Below are positions 15,109-22,872 of a stretch of DNA of 64,000 nt, one piece after another. Each line of letters opens with the position of its first letter. The stretch's first letter is position 1. The position numbers and the translations under genes were made by a program. Origin of the DNA: Bradyrhizobium sp. Rc3b (GTDB lineage Bacteria; Pseudomonadota; Alphaproteobacteria; Rhizobiales; Xanthobacteraceae); contig NZ_FOUS01000002.1 of NCBI RefSeq assembly GCF_900114915.1, forward strand, positions 434,001 through 498,000, written 5' to 3'. Below the pieces are notes generated by a model. That model worked only from the letters and a program-made list of their open reading frames with translations. It made no database searches and had not been told where the DNA came from.

Positions 15109-16806
15109 GTGTATGACTTCATTATCGTGGGCGGCGGCTCGGCGGGGTCCGTGCTGGCCCACCGGCTCTCCGCGAAGAGTGCCAACAAGGTCCTGCTGTG
15201 CGAAGCCGGCCAGGACACGCCGCCCGGTAACGAGCCGGCCGAGATCAGGGACAGCTATCCGGGCACGGCCTATTTCGATCCGCGCTTCCACTGGACCGAG
15301 CTCAAGGTCACGACGCAGGTCGTCAGCCACAACAACCCACACGTGGGCCGGCCTCCCTTGCGCAAATACGAGCAGGCGCGCGTGCTCGGTGGCGGCTCGT
15401 CGATCAACGGCCAGATGGCCAACCGCGGCGCCCCCACCGATTACGACGAATGGGACGCGCGCGGCGCCGAAGGGTGGACCTGGAACGACGTGCTGCCCTT
15501 CTTTAAGAAAGTCGAGCGCGACCTCGATTTCGACGGACCGTACCATGGCAAGGATGGCCGGATCCCGGTCCGCCGCATCCCCAGGGAGCACTGGACGCGG
15601 CATTCGCAGGCCTTCGCCGATGCTTTCCAGCAGGCCGGCCACCGATTCCTGCCGGACCAGAACGGCGAGTTCGTCGACGGCTTCTTCCCGGTGACGCATT
15701 CGAACCAGGCCGAACAACGCGTCTCCGCCGCGATGGGCTATCTCGATCGCGACACCCGCCAGCGCGCCAATCTCACCATCTCCACCAACACGCAAGTGCG
15801 CGAGCTGCTGTTCGAGGGCACGCGCTGCGTCGGCGTCAAAGCGATGGTTGACGGACGCGAGCAGGAATTCCGCGGACGCGAGATCATTCTGTCCAGCGGC
15901 GCCATCCATTCGCCGGCGCATCTGTTGCGCGCCGGCATCGGGCCGGTCGGCCACCTCAAGGATCTCGGCATTCCTGTGCTGATGGGACTGCCGGGCGTCG
16001 GCCAGCGCCTGATGGATCATCCCTCGATCTCGCTGTCGTCCTTTGTCCGCCGCGGCGCGCGCATGAACGAGCACACCAGGCGCCACATGCAGCTGGGCCT
16101 GCGCTATTCCTCCGATCTCGCAGGCGTGCCGAAGGGCGACATGTTCGTCGTCCTGCTCTCCAAGTCGGCCTGGCATGCGGTCGGCGAGCAGATCGGCTCG
16201 CTGCTGACCTTCGTCAACAAGACCTATTCGGAGACCGGACAGGTCAAGCTCGCCTCGCGCGATCCGTCGGCAGAGCCGGTCGTCGAGTTCAATCTGTTGT
16301 CCGACCGGCGCGATCTCGATCGCCTGATGAGCGGCTTCCGCAAGATGGCGGCGGTGCAGATGAGCGACGTGGTCAAGGCGGTGACGGACAAGCCGTTCCC
16401 GGCCGCCTATACGGACAAGGTCCGCAAGATCGGCGTGGTCAACACCAAGAACAGGATCTTGACCAAGATCGCCGCGACGCTGATGGACGGGCCGGCGGCG
16501 CTGCGCCACTACATGATCGACAATTTCGTGGTCGAAGGTTTCACCTTCGATCAGGTGATGAACGACGACGAGGCGCTGGAGGCCTTCGTGCGCAAGGCGA
16601 CGATCGGCGTGTGGCACGCCTCCTGCTCATGCCGCATGGGCCGCGCCGACGATCCGATGGCGGTGGTCGACAATCAGGGCCGCGTCAAGGGCATCCAGGG
16701 CCTGCGCGTCGTCGACGCCTCGATCTTTCCGGTGGTGCCATGCGCCAACACCAATTTTCCCGTGTTGATGTCGGCGGAGAAGATCGCGGCTGCGATGATG
16801 CAGTGA
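15109..16806 (+). CDS. GMC-family FAD oxidoreductase (alcohol/choline dehydrogenase-like)
   Basis: 565 residues. The FAD-binding dinucleotide fold is at the very N-terminus (FIIVGGGSAGSVLAHRLS), the GMC signature 1 region reads RVLGGGSSINGQMANRG, signature 2 is SSGAIHSPAHLLRAGIGP, and the active-site histidine is in VWHASCSCRMG with the partner Asn in NTNFPV. It oxidises an alcohol to an aldehyde with FAD. The start is a GTG at 15109; no in-frame ATG lies near the dinucleotide fold, and AAGAGGA lies upstream. It follows the carboxyltransferase gene by 107 bases containing a strong hairpin. Substrate unknown. Confidence 0.88.
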   Translation: MYDFIIVGGGSAGSVLAHRLSAKSANKVLLCEAGQDTPPGNEPAEIRDSYPGTAYFDPRFHWTELKVTTQVVSHNNPHVGRPPLRKYEQARVLGGGSSINGQMANRGAPTDYDEWDARGAEGWTWNDVLPFFKKVERDLDFDGPYHGKDGRIPVRRIPREHWTRHSQAFADAFQQAGHRFLPDQNGEFVDGFFPVTHSNQAEQRVSAAMGYLDRDTRQRANLTISTNTQVRELLFEGTRCVGVKAMVDGREQEFRGREIILSSGAIHSPAHLLRAGIGPVGHLKDLGIPVLMGLPGVGQRLMDHPSISLSSFVRRGARMNEHTRRHMQLGLRYSSDLAGVPKGDMFVVLLSKSAWHAVGEQIGSLLTFVNKTYSETGQVKLASRDPSAEPVVEFNLLSDRRDLDRLMSGFRKMAAVQMSDVVKAVTDKPFPAAYTDKVRKIGVVNTKNRILTKIAATLMDGPAALRHYMIDNFVVEGFTFDQVMNDDEALEAFVRKATIGVWHASCSCRMGRADDPMAVVDNQGRVKGIQGLRVVDASIFPVVPCANTNFPVLMSAEKIAAAMMQ

Positions 16807-17093
16807 ATAGCGGCGTCGTGCCGATCAGGGGCAGCGCAGTGACGGGGAGAGCTTGCTGCAGAAGCCTCGACCATTGCGAACTGGACTTGGTTGCATGCAG
16901 TGCGTTGAACGCGCGGAGCGCTCATTCGTTCTCTGCGAGTTAATCATTTCGCTCGCTATTTGTAGGCTATGATGATTGCAGACAGCGTCGCGCAGATGCA
17001 GCCATTTTCAGCCGCTCTTTAGGCCCATTTCAGCCAAACTGTTATTGGTTTCTCGTTGCCTGGGGCAGGACCACTCTATTTTGGAGTCCTGCA
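16807..17093. other. intergenic, no gene recognised
   Basis: 287 bases between the GMC gene and the secreted CHAP-like protein. GC content falls here relative to the flanks. I see no credible open frame, repeat family member or tRNA; the last 20 bases supply a ribosome site (GGAG) for the next gene. Confidence 0.5.
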
Positions 17094-17705
17094 ATGTACA
17101 GGCTAGTAATTTCTGCGTACCTCTTCGTTGTCTTGAGCTCTATCCCTTCGGAAGCGCGACCTTATCGCATTCATCATGCTTCCGAATGCAATGTCACCAT
17201 GCCCTGCGACTTCTCGTATTCGCAGATGCAGCGCGAGCGGACTTCCAGGTCCTCACTAACTTCCAGATACTCACTAGCTTCCAGATCCTCACTGAATTCC
17301 ACGCCGTCACTGCAAGCGTACCGCTCGACGCAGCTGACAGTGACTGACGCAGGGGGCGCCGCCACGCCGGCGACCGTCTCCGGTGTTTCCGGGGCTCGCG
17401 TTGTCGGCGGTCGTCCGGCAGGCTGCCCTTCGTCCTTCTGCGGCTGCGGCGCGGCTCTGCGCGTGTTCGGTCGTATCGTGCCGGAATTGAATCTTGCGGC
17501 CAATTGGCTGCGCTTTCCGCGGACATCACCCGCGCCGGGAATGGTTGCTGCGCGCCGAGGACACGTTTTCGTTCTGGAGCAGCACCTCGGAGGCGATGTC
17601 TGGATGGCCTATGACGCCAACTCGGGCGGACACGCTACGCGAATCCACGCACGTTCATTGCGAGGGTACGCGATCGTGAATCCGCGCGGCGGTTCGGCGG
17701 CTTGA
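17094..17705 (+). CDS. putative secreted CHAP/NlpC-like cysteine-protease-fold protein
   Basis: 203 residues. A hydrophobic N-terminus (MYRLVISAYLFVVLSSIPSE) looks like a signal peptide. Residues about 46-75 are a low-complexity Ser/Arg stretch encoded by 18-base tandem repeats. The C-terminal 100 residues contain FCGCGAALRVFGR, NLAANWLRFPR, RRGHVFVLEQ and YDANSGGH, an order of Cys, Trp, His and Asp/Asn that resembles CHAP or NlpC/P60 cell-wall hydrolases. Family assignment is inference from these motifs. GGAGTCC precedes the ATG. It lies alone, convergent with the FAD dehydrogenase gene. Confidence 0.6.
   Translation: MYRLVISAYLFVVLSSIPSEARPYRIHHASECNVTMPCDFSYSQMQRERTSRSSLTSRYSLASRSSLNSTPSLQAYRSTQLTVTDAGGAATPATVSGVSGARVVGGRPAGCPSSFCGCGAALRVFGRIVPELNLAANWLRFPRTSPAPGMVAARRGHVFVLEQHLGGDVWMAYDANSGGHATRIHARSLRGYAIVNPRGGSAA
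17241..17312 (+). repeat. 18-base tandem repeat inside the CHAP-like gene
   Basis: Three close copies (17241-17258, 17259-17276, 17277-17294) of a unit like ACTTCCAGATCCTCACTA, and a degenerate fourth to 17312. Each unit encodes six residues (SRSSLT, SRYSLA, SRSSLN), so copy-number change would keep the frame. Confidence 0.85.
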
Positions 17706-17804
17706 GGGCCGCGGACACCACTCTCGACAAGATCGCGGACGGGTCGCAACATCGTTGCGACCTGCCCACGCTCGACCAATCGTTGACGCGGGGCGCAGCG
17801 TCGG

Positions 17805-19280
17805 TCACAGCCGCAGCACCTTGCCGGGATTCATGATGTTCTGCGGATCGAGCGCGCGCTTGATGGTCCGCATGATGTCGAGCTCGGTCTTCGAGCGGTA
17901 ATGGCTGAGCTCGTCGAGCTTGTCGATGCCGATGCCATGTTCCGCCGAGATCGAGCCGCCCATCGAGGTGACGAGATCGTTCACGGCCCGAGTGATGGCG
18001 CCCTTGTATTGGGTCAGCGTCTGCTGATCCATGCCGGTCGGCCCCATGAACGAAAAATGCAGATTGCCATCGCCGATGTGCCCCAAAGGATAGGGCCGGA
18101 TGGTCGGGAGAATGTCGAGCACCGCCGTGGTGCCCTTGGCGATGAACTCCGGAATCCCTGAGATCGCCACCGACACATCGAAGCTGAGCCCCGGACCTTC
18201 GGCCCGGGAGGCCTCGGCGACACTTTCGCGGATGCGCCACATGTTGCGCGATTGACTGACCGTGTGAGCGATCACCGCATCGAGCACGCGGCCGGCCTCG
18301 AGTTGATCGGCGAGAAACTGCTCCATTTTCTCGGACATGCCCTCAGTGCCGTCCTGGCGCGCCCGCGAGGACGACCATTCCAGCAGCAGGTACCACGGCG
18401 TGTCGGCCTTGAGAGGATCCTGGGTGCCGGGAATATGGCGCAGCACCATGTCGATCGCGCTGCGGCTCATCAGCTCGCAAGAGCCGACATTGTCTCCGGA
18501 TGCCGCGTGCGCTTCCGACAGGATCTCCAGGGCCGCGCGTGGATCGCGGATCGCGAGCCATGATGTAGAGACGTCCTTCGGCGCCGGCCACAGCTTGAGC
18601 ACGGCCTTGGTGATGATGCCCAGCGTGCCTTCAGCGCCCATGAAGAGGTGCTTGAGGTCATAACCGGTGTTGTCCTTCTTGAGCGCGCGCAATCCGTCCC
18701 AGACCTCGCCGTTTGCCAGGACGACTTCGAGCCCCAGCACGAGATTGCGGGCATTGCCGTAGCGCAGCACCTGCACGCCGCCAGCGTTGGTCGACAGATT
18801 GCCGCCGATCATGCACGAGCCCTGGGCGCCGAGGCTGAGCGGCAGGAACCTGTCGTGCCGGCTTGCCGTCTCCTGAAGCGTCTGCAGCACGCAGCCGGCC
18901 TCGACCGTCATCGCGTAGCCGACGGGATCGACGTTCAGCACGCGGTTCATGCGGCCGAGCGACAACACGATGCCGGTGTGTGCAGGCCAGGGCGTCGCCC
19001 CACCCATCAGGCCGGTGTTGCCGCCCTGCGGCACGATGGCGACGCCGTGCTCATGGCAAAGCCGGACCACTTTCGAAACTTCCGCGGTGCTGCCAGGACG
19101 GACGACGGCGCCGGCACCGCCAACCAGCAATCCCCGCCAATCCGTCACGAACGGTTGCTTGCCGTGCTCATCCTCGATGAGGCCCTTGTCACCCACGATC
19201 GCGCGCAACGCATCGCGCATCTCGACAGTCAAGGGAGTGGTTGGAATAGCGGGTTCGGACGACGGGAAGGCAGCCGGCAT
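17805..19280 (-). CDS. FAD-linked 2-hydroxyacid dehydrogenase (GlcD / D-2-hydroxyglutarate dehydrogenase-like)
   Basis: 491 residues. An N-terminal PCMH-type FAD domain shows VPQGGNTGLMGGATP and LSLGAQGSCMIGGNLSTNAGG; the C-terminal cap has PLGHIGDGNLHFSF with the conserved His pair and SAEHGIG near the end. Members oxidise D-lactate, glycolate or D-2-hydroxyglutarate and pass electrons to quinone or ETF. The start at 19280 is chosen from the AGGGGAAA ribosome site and the homology border; an upstream in-frame start at 19448 is unlikely. It is divergent from the TetR gene, which may regulate it. Confidence 0.88.
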   Translation of the reverse strand: MPAAFPSSEPAIPTTPLTVEMRDALRAIVGDKGLIEDEHGKQPFVTDWRGLLVGGAGAVVRPGSTAEVSKVVRLCHEHGVAIVPQGGNTGLMGGATPWPAHTGIVLSLGRMNRVLNVDPVGYAMTVEAGCVLQTLQETASRHDRFLPLSLGAQGSCMIGGNLSTNAGGVQVLRYGNARNLVLGLEVVLANGEVWDGLRALKKDNTGYDLKHLFMGAEGTLGIITKAVLKLWPAPKDVSTSWLAIRDPRAALEILSEAHAASGDNVGSCELMSRSAIDMVLRHIPGTQDPLKADTPWYLLLEWSSSRARQDGTEGMSEKMEQFLADQLEAGRVLDAVIAHTVSQSRNMWRIRESVAEASRAEGPGLSFDVSVAISGIPEFIAKGTTAVLDILPTIRPYPLGHIGDGNLHFSFMGPTGMDQQTLTQYKGAITRAVNDLVTSMGGSISAEHGIGIDKLDELSHYRSKTELDIMRTIKRALDPQNIMNPGKVLRL

Positions 19281-19447
19281 TTTCGTTTCCCCTGGCGCAT
19301 CTTGGTGTGCACTGCGCACGTGACGTGCCTGGGTATTGTCCACGTTTGGCGCAGGGAGTCTAACGGCAAGATGTCTCGAACTGCAGCCGGTGACGAAGGC
19401 GCTCCGCGAGAGATCTGAGCCTTGGGAGGAAGAGGGTTGATTTGACA

Positions 19448-19460
19448 AGACGATCGGTCT
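19448..19460. promoter_or_regulatory. imperfect palindrome before the TetR gene
   Basis: AGACGATCGGTCT directly follows TTGACA (19442-19447), 11 bases before the TetR start. AGAC/GGTCT half sites of this kind are typical of TetR-family operators, so autoregulation by blocking the promoter is likely. Only four bases of each arm pair exactly. Confidence 0.45.
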
Positions 19461-19471
19461 AATAAACCTTC

Positions 19472-20158
19472 ATGAACAGAGCAGCCTCGGTATCAGAGCC
19501 GCGCCGACGGGGCCGTCCTCCCAAGGACCAGTCGCAACCGAATGCGCCGCGCGCGCGTCTGTTGCGCACGGGCGTTGCGATTCTGACCGAAAAGGGATTC
19601 AGCGCCGTCGGCGTCGAGGAGATCCTGGACTCCGCCGACGTGCCGAAGGGTTCGTTCTATCACTACTTCGGCAGCAAGGAGGCTTTCGGCCTCGAACTGA
19701 TCGATGCTTACGCCGCCTATTTCGCCCGCAAGCTGGATCGATGGTTCGACGATGCAGCGCGGGCTCCGCTGGACCGCCTGCGCGATTTCATCGCGGACGC
19801 GCGGTCGGGCATGGCGCGCTACGGCTATCGACGCGGCTGTCTCGTCGGCAATCTCGGGCAGGAGATGGGGGCGCTGCCGGAGCCGTTTCGAAAGCGCCTC
19901 GCTGCCGTTCTCAGGGATTGGGAAGCCCGGACCGCCCGCTGCCTCCACGCGGCGCAGCAGGCGGGCCACATTCCGAAAGACGCCGATTGCGACAGCCTCG
20001 CGCATTTCTTCTGGATCGGCTGGGAGGGCGCGGTGCTGCGGGCGAAGCTGGAAAGACGCCCCGACGCACTCGACGTCTTCGCGCGAGGATTTATCGCGAT
20101 GATCCAGGCCAAGGAACGCGTGATCGTACCAACTTCCATCGACGAGTACCGAGGATAA
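19472..20158 (+). CDS. TetR/AcrR-family transcriptional regulator
   Basis: 228 residues. The N-terminal helix-turn-helix covers about residues 25-75, with GVEEILDSADVPKGSFYHYF, the standard TetR recognition helix region. The C-terminal part has GCLVGNLGQEM, seen in the TetR_C group of AcuR/NemR-like proteins that sense small electrophiles or acyl compounds. It is divergent from the FAD dehydrogenase gene and immediately followed (4 bases) by the AhpD-like gene, so it likely regulates its own operon of CoA enzymes. The ligand is unknown. Confidence 0.9.
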   Translation: MNRAASVSEPRRRGRPPKDQSQPNAPRARLLRTGVAILTEKGFSAVGVEEILDSADVPKGSFYHYFGSKEAFGLELIDAYAAYFARKLDRWFDDAARAPLDRLRDFIADARSGMARYGYRRGCLVGNLGQEMGALPEPFRKRLAAVLRDWEARTARCLHAAQQAGHIPKDADCDSLAHFFWIGWEGAVLRAKLERRPDALDVFARGFIAMIQAKERVIVPTSIDEYRG

Positions 20159-20162
20159 CGCC

Positions 20163-20738
20163 ATGACCCAGGCACTTGCAGTCAGCCGCTTCCCTGTCCC
20201 TGATCTGGCCGACATGCCAGACGACATCCGCGCCCGCATCGTGGCGGTCCAGGAGAAGTCCGGCTTCATTCCGAACGTCTTTCTCGTGCTGGCGCACCGG
20301 CCGGACGAGTTTCGCGCGTTCTTTGCCTATCACGACGCGCTGATGGACAAGCCCGGCAACCTCAGCAAGGCCGAGCGGGAAATGATCGTGGTTGCGACCA
20401 GCAACCTAAATCAATGCCAGTATTGCGTTATCGCGCATGGCGCGATCCTGCGCATCCGCGCCAAGGATCCGCTGATTGCCGATCAGGTCGCGGTCAATTA
20501 CCGCAAGGCGGATATCACCGACCGGCAGAAGGCGATGCTCGACTTCGCCGTGCGCGTTTCGACCGAGGCCTACAAGGTTTCCGAATCCGATTTCGCCACG
20601 CTGAAATCGCACGGGTTCACGGAAGACGACATCTGGGACATTGCCGCGATCTCGGCCTTCTTCGGTCTCTCCAACCGGCTTGCCAACGTCACCAGCATGC
20701 GTCCGAACCCGGAATTCTATAACATGGGACGCGGCTGA
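20163..20738 (+). CDS. AhpD-like peroxidase-related CMD protein
   Basis: 191 residues. The AhpD redox motif is complete: CQYCVIAH with Cys85, Cys88 and His92, preceded by the conserved glutamate at ERE. Such proteins use the cysteine pair for peroxide or disulfide exchange. The gene follows the TetR gene by 4 bases and precedes an acyl-CoA dehydrogenase homologue by 56 bases on the same strand, suggesting one transcript. Its role in the pathway may be to protect it from peroxide made by FAD enzymes, which is inference. Confidence 0.85.
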   Translation: MTQALAVSRFPVPDLADMPDDIRARIVAVQEKSGFIPNVFLVLAHRPDEFRAFFAYHDALMDKPGNLSKAEREMIVVATSNLNQCQYCVIAHGAILRIRAKDPLIADQVAVNYRKADITDRQKAMLDFAVRVSTEAYKVSESDFATLKSHGFTEDDIWDIAAISAFFGLSNRLANVTSMRPNPEFYNMGRG

Positions 20739-20794
20739 TCGGGCTGACTGACCTGTTCGGCAAGCACGCTCGTCCGCGGACATGGAGAACGGAC

Positions 20795-22009
20795 ATGGAG
20801 CTCTCAACCCAGCAGCTGGCGCTGAAGGAGAGGGCTGCTGCGCTCTCCAACGAGACGATCCGCAAACGTGCCGCCGACATCGACCGGTCGCGTGAATATC
20901 CATGGGACGTCGTCGAGGCGCTGAAGGTCGAGCGCTTCATGGGAATGACCATTCCGGTCGAATATGGCGGCCAGGGTCGGAGCTTCCTCGACACGGTGCT
21001 GGTCATCGAGGAGATCGCCCGGTCCTGCACCGTGTCTGCGCGCATCGTGGTCGAGGCCAACATGGGCGCCATCTCGACCGTGATGGCCTACGGGACCGAC
21101 GCGCAGAAAAAGCGCGCGGCCGATCTCGTCCTGGATGGCGACAAGCCGGCCATCTGCATCACGGAGCCGGATGCGGGGAGCGACGCGAGCGGAATGACGA
21201 CGCGAGCCGACAAGCGCGGCAACCGCTATGTGCTCAACGGCAGGAAGCATTGGATCACCGGCGCCGGGGTGTCTCGTCTCCATTTGATCTTTGCGCGCGT
21301 GTTCGACGAGAGCGGAGAGGAGCTGGGCGTCGGCGGCTTCCTGGCGGTGCGCGGCGAGGCGGAAGGGCTCCGCGTCAGCAAGCGCGAGACGACGATGGGG
21401 CTGTGCGGCATGCCCGAGGGCGAGCTCGTGTTCGAGGACCTCGAGATCACGCCGGACATGGTGCTGCTGCCGCCGTCGGGCTTCAGGCGCGGCTTCGCCG
21501 ACCTCATCAATGCCTACAACAGCCAGCGTGTCGGCGCCGGCACGGTCGCCATGGGGATTGCGGCCGGCGCACTGGAGCACGCCATCGCATGGGCCAAGAC
21601 GCGCGAGCAGTTCGGCCGGCCGATCGGCGAGTTTCAAGGTCTGCACTGGATGCTCGCCGATATGCAGACGCAGCTGACCGCATCGCGCCTGATGCTGCAC
21701 GCGGCGGCGGCTTCACGGGGGCCGGGCGGCAGCGCATTCCCCGATCCCATGCTTGCCGCTCAGGCGAAGATCTTCGCCTCGGAAGCCGCCATCAAGATCG
21801 TCAACGACGCGCTGCAGGTGTTCGGCGCCCGCGGCTATTCGCGCGACTTTCCGCTCGAACGGATGGCGCGCGATGTCCGCATGTTCACGATCGGCGGCGG
21901 CACGGCCCAGGTGCTGCGCACCTTGGTTGCCAGCAAGGTCCTGGGCTGGAAGCTGCCGCAGACGCGCGATGGCTACGTCGTGTCAAGGGACCTTGCGGCA
22001 AAGGACTAG
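20795..22009 (+). CDS. acyl-CoA dehydrogenase family protein without canonical catalytic glutamate
   Basis: 404 residues, full acyl-CoA dehydrogenase fold. N-terminal helical part to about residue 115, beta domain with ITEPDAGSDASGM and WITGAG, C-terminal helices with REQFGRPIGEFQ. The usual catalytic base (Glu in the EGT motif, as LEGTNEIMR at 44397-45542) is replaced: this protein reads IGGGTAQVLR with Gly368. The alternative base position just before Arg in helix G is Gln244 in NSQRVGAG. It may use another residue, or be a reductase, lyase or oxygenase of this fold. Co-transcribed with the AhpD-like and CoA-transferase-like genes. Confidence 0.85.
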   Translation: MELSTQQLALKERAAALSNETIRKRAADIDRSREYPWDVVEALKVERFMGMTIPVEYGGQGRSFLDTVLVIEEIARSCTVSARIVVEANMGAISTVMAYGTDAQKKRAADLVLDGDKPAICITEPDAGSDASGMTTRADKRGNRYVLNGRKHWITGAGVSRLHLIFARVFDESGEELGVGGFLAVRGEAEGLRVSKRETTMGLCGMPEGELVFEDLEITPDMVLLPPSGFRRGFADLINAYNSQRVGAGTVAMGIAAGALEHAIAWAKTREQFGRPIGEFQGLHWMLADMQTQLTASRLMLHAAAASRGPGGSAFPDPMLAAQAKIFASEAAIKIVNDALQVFGARGYSRDFPLERMARDVRMFTIGGGTAQVLRTLVASKVLGWKLPQTRDGYVVSRDLAAKD

Positions 22010-22065
22010 GGCGCTATCGTACGCGACACGGCGTGTTGATGGGGACCCGAGGGAGAGGTGAAGAC

Positions 22066-22872
22066 ATGACAGACTTCGTAACGCCGCGAGAGATGGCGGA
22101 GATGATACCCTCCGGGTGCAAGCTCGGCCTGGCGCCGGACGACTACGCCGCGGCCCCCGGACTGGTCCGGATGCTGATCGATCGCGGCATTCGCGATCTT
22201 CATGTGGTCTGCGCGCCGATTGGCGGCATGCAGGTCGATATGCTGATCGGCGCCGGCGCCGTGGCGACGCTGGAGACGAGCGCCGTCAGTCTCGGCGAAG
22301 CGGGCGGCGCGCCTTGTTTCAGCCGGGCTGTGCGCGACGGATCCATCCGCCTCCGTGATGCCACTTGTCCGGCGGTGTTCGCAGGGTTAACGGCCGCGGA
22401 GAAGGGGGTGCCGTTCATGCCGATCCGCGGCATCATCGGCAGCGACGTCCTGGAGAAGCGCGACGACTGGAAGGTGACGTCCAATCCGTTCGATGACGCT
22501 GAGAAGATCGTCGTGGTCTCGGCGATCCAGCCCGACATCGCCTTGTTTCATGCACCTGAAGCGGACCGGTTCGGCAACGTCAGGCTCGGGCGCCGGCGCG
22601 AAACGATGCTGCTGGCCCATGCGTCGAAGAAGGCTTTTGTGACCGTCGAGCGCATCTCCGAAGTGTCGCTGCTCGACGACGAGAAAATGGCAGCGGGCGT
22701 GCTGCCCGCAATCTACGTGAGCGCGGTGGCGCAGCTCGAGAAGGGTGGGTGGCCGACCGGGCTCTACGCCGAATATCCCAGGGACGGGCAGGAAATCGAG
22801 AAATACGCGCGCGCGGCGCGCTCGCCGGAAGGCTTCCAGGCCTACGTTCGGGGCCTGGGGAGCGCGGCATGA
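22066..22872 (+). CDS. CoA-transferase family I-like protein, alpha subunit (GctA/IpdA type)
   Basis: 268 residues. The order of strands and the segments GLAPDDYAAAPGLVRMLI, FMPIRGIIGSDVLE and HAPEADRFGNVRLG match alpha subunits of glutaconate CoA-transferase and its relatives such as IpdA. The start at 22066 has GGGAGAGGTGAAG in front. Its stop overlaps the beta-subunit start (ATGA), so the two are made as a complex. Depending on whether the beta subunit retains a nucleophile (see next gene), the complex is a transferase or an IpdAB-like hydrolase acting on a ring or beta-diketone CoA ester. Confidence 0.85.
   Translation: MTDFVTPREMAEMIPSGCKLGLAPDDYAAAPGLVRMLIDRGIRDLHVVCAPIGGMQVDMLIGAGAVATLETSAVSLGEAGGAPCFSRAVRDGSIRLRDATCPAVFAGLTAAEKGVPFMPIRGIIGSDVLEKRDDWKVTSNPFDDAEKIVVVSAIQPDIALFHAPEADRFGNVRLGRRRETMLLAHASKKAFVTVERISEVSLLDDEKMAAGVLPAIYVSAVAQLEKGGWPTGLYAEYPRDGQEIEKYARAARSPEGFQAYVRGLGSAA

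Noticed and set aside
17241..17312. CRISPR array
   Set aside because: The units are contiguous 18-base tandem repeats without spacers, inside a coding frame.
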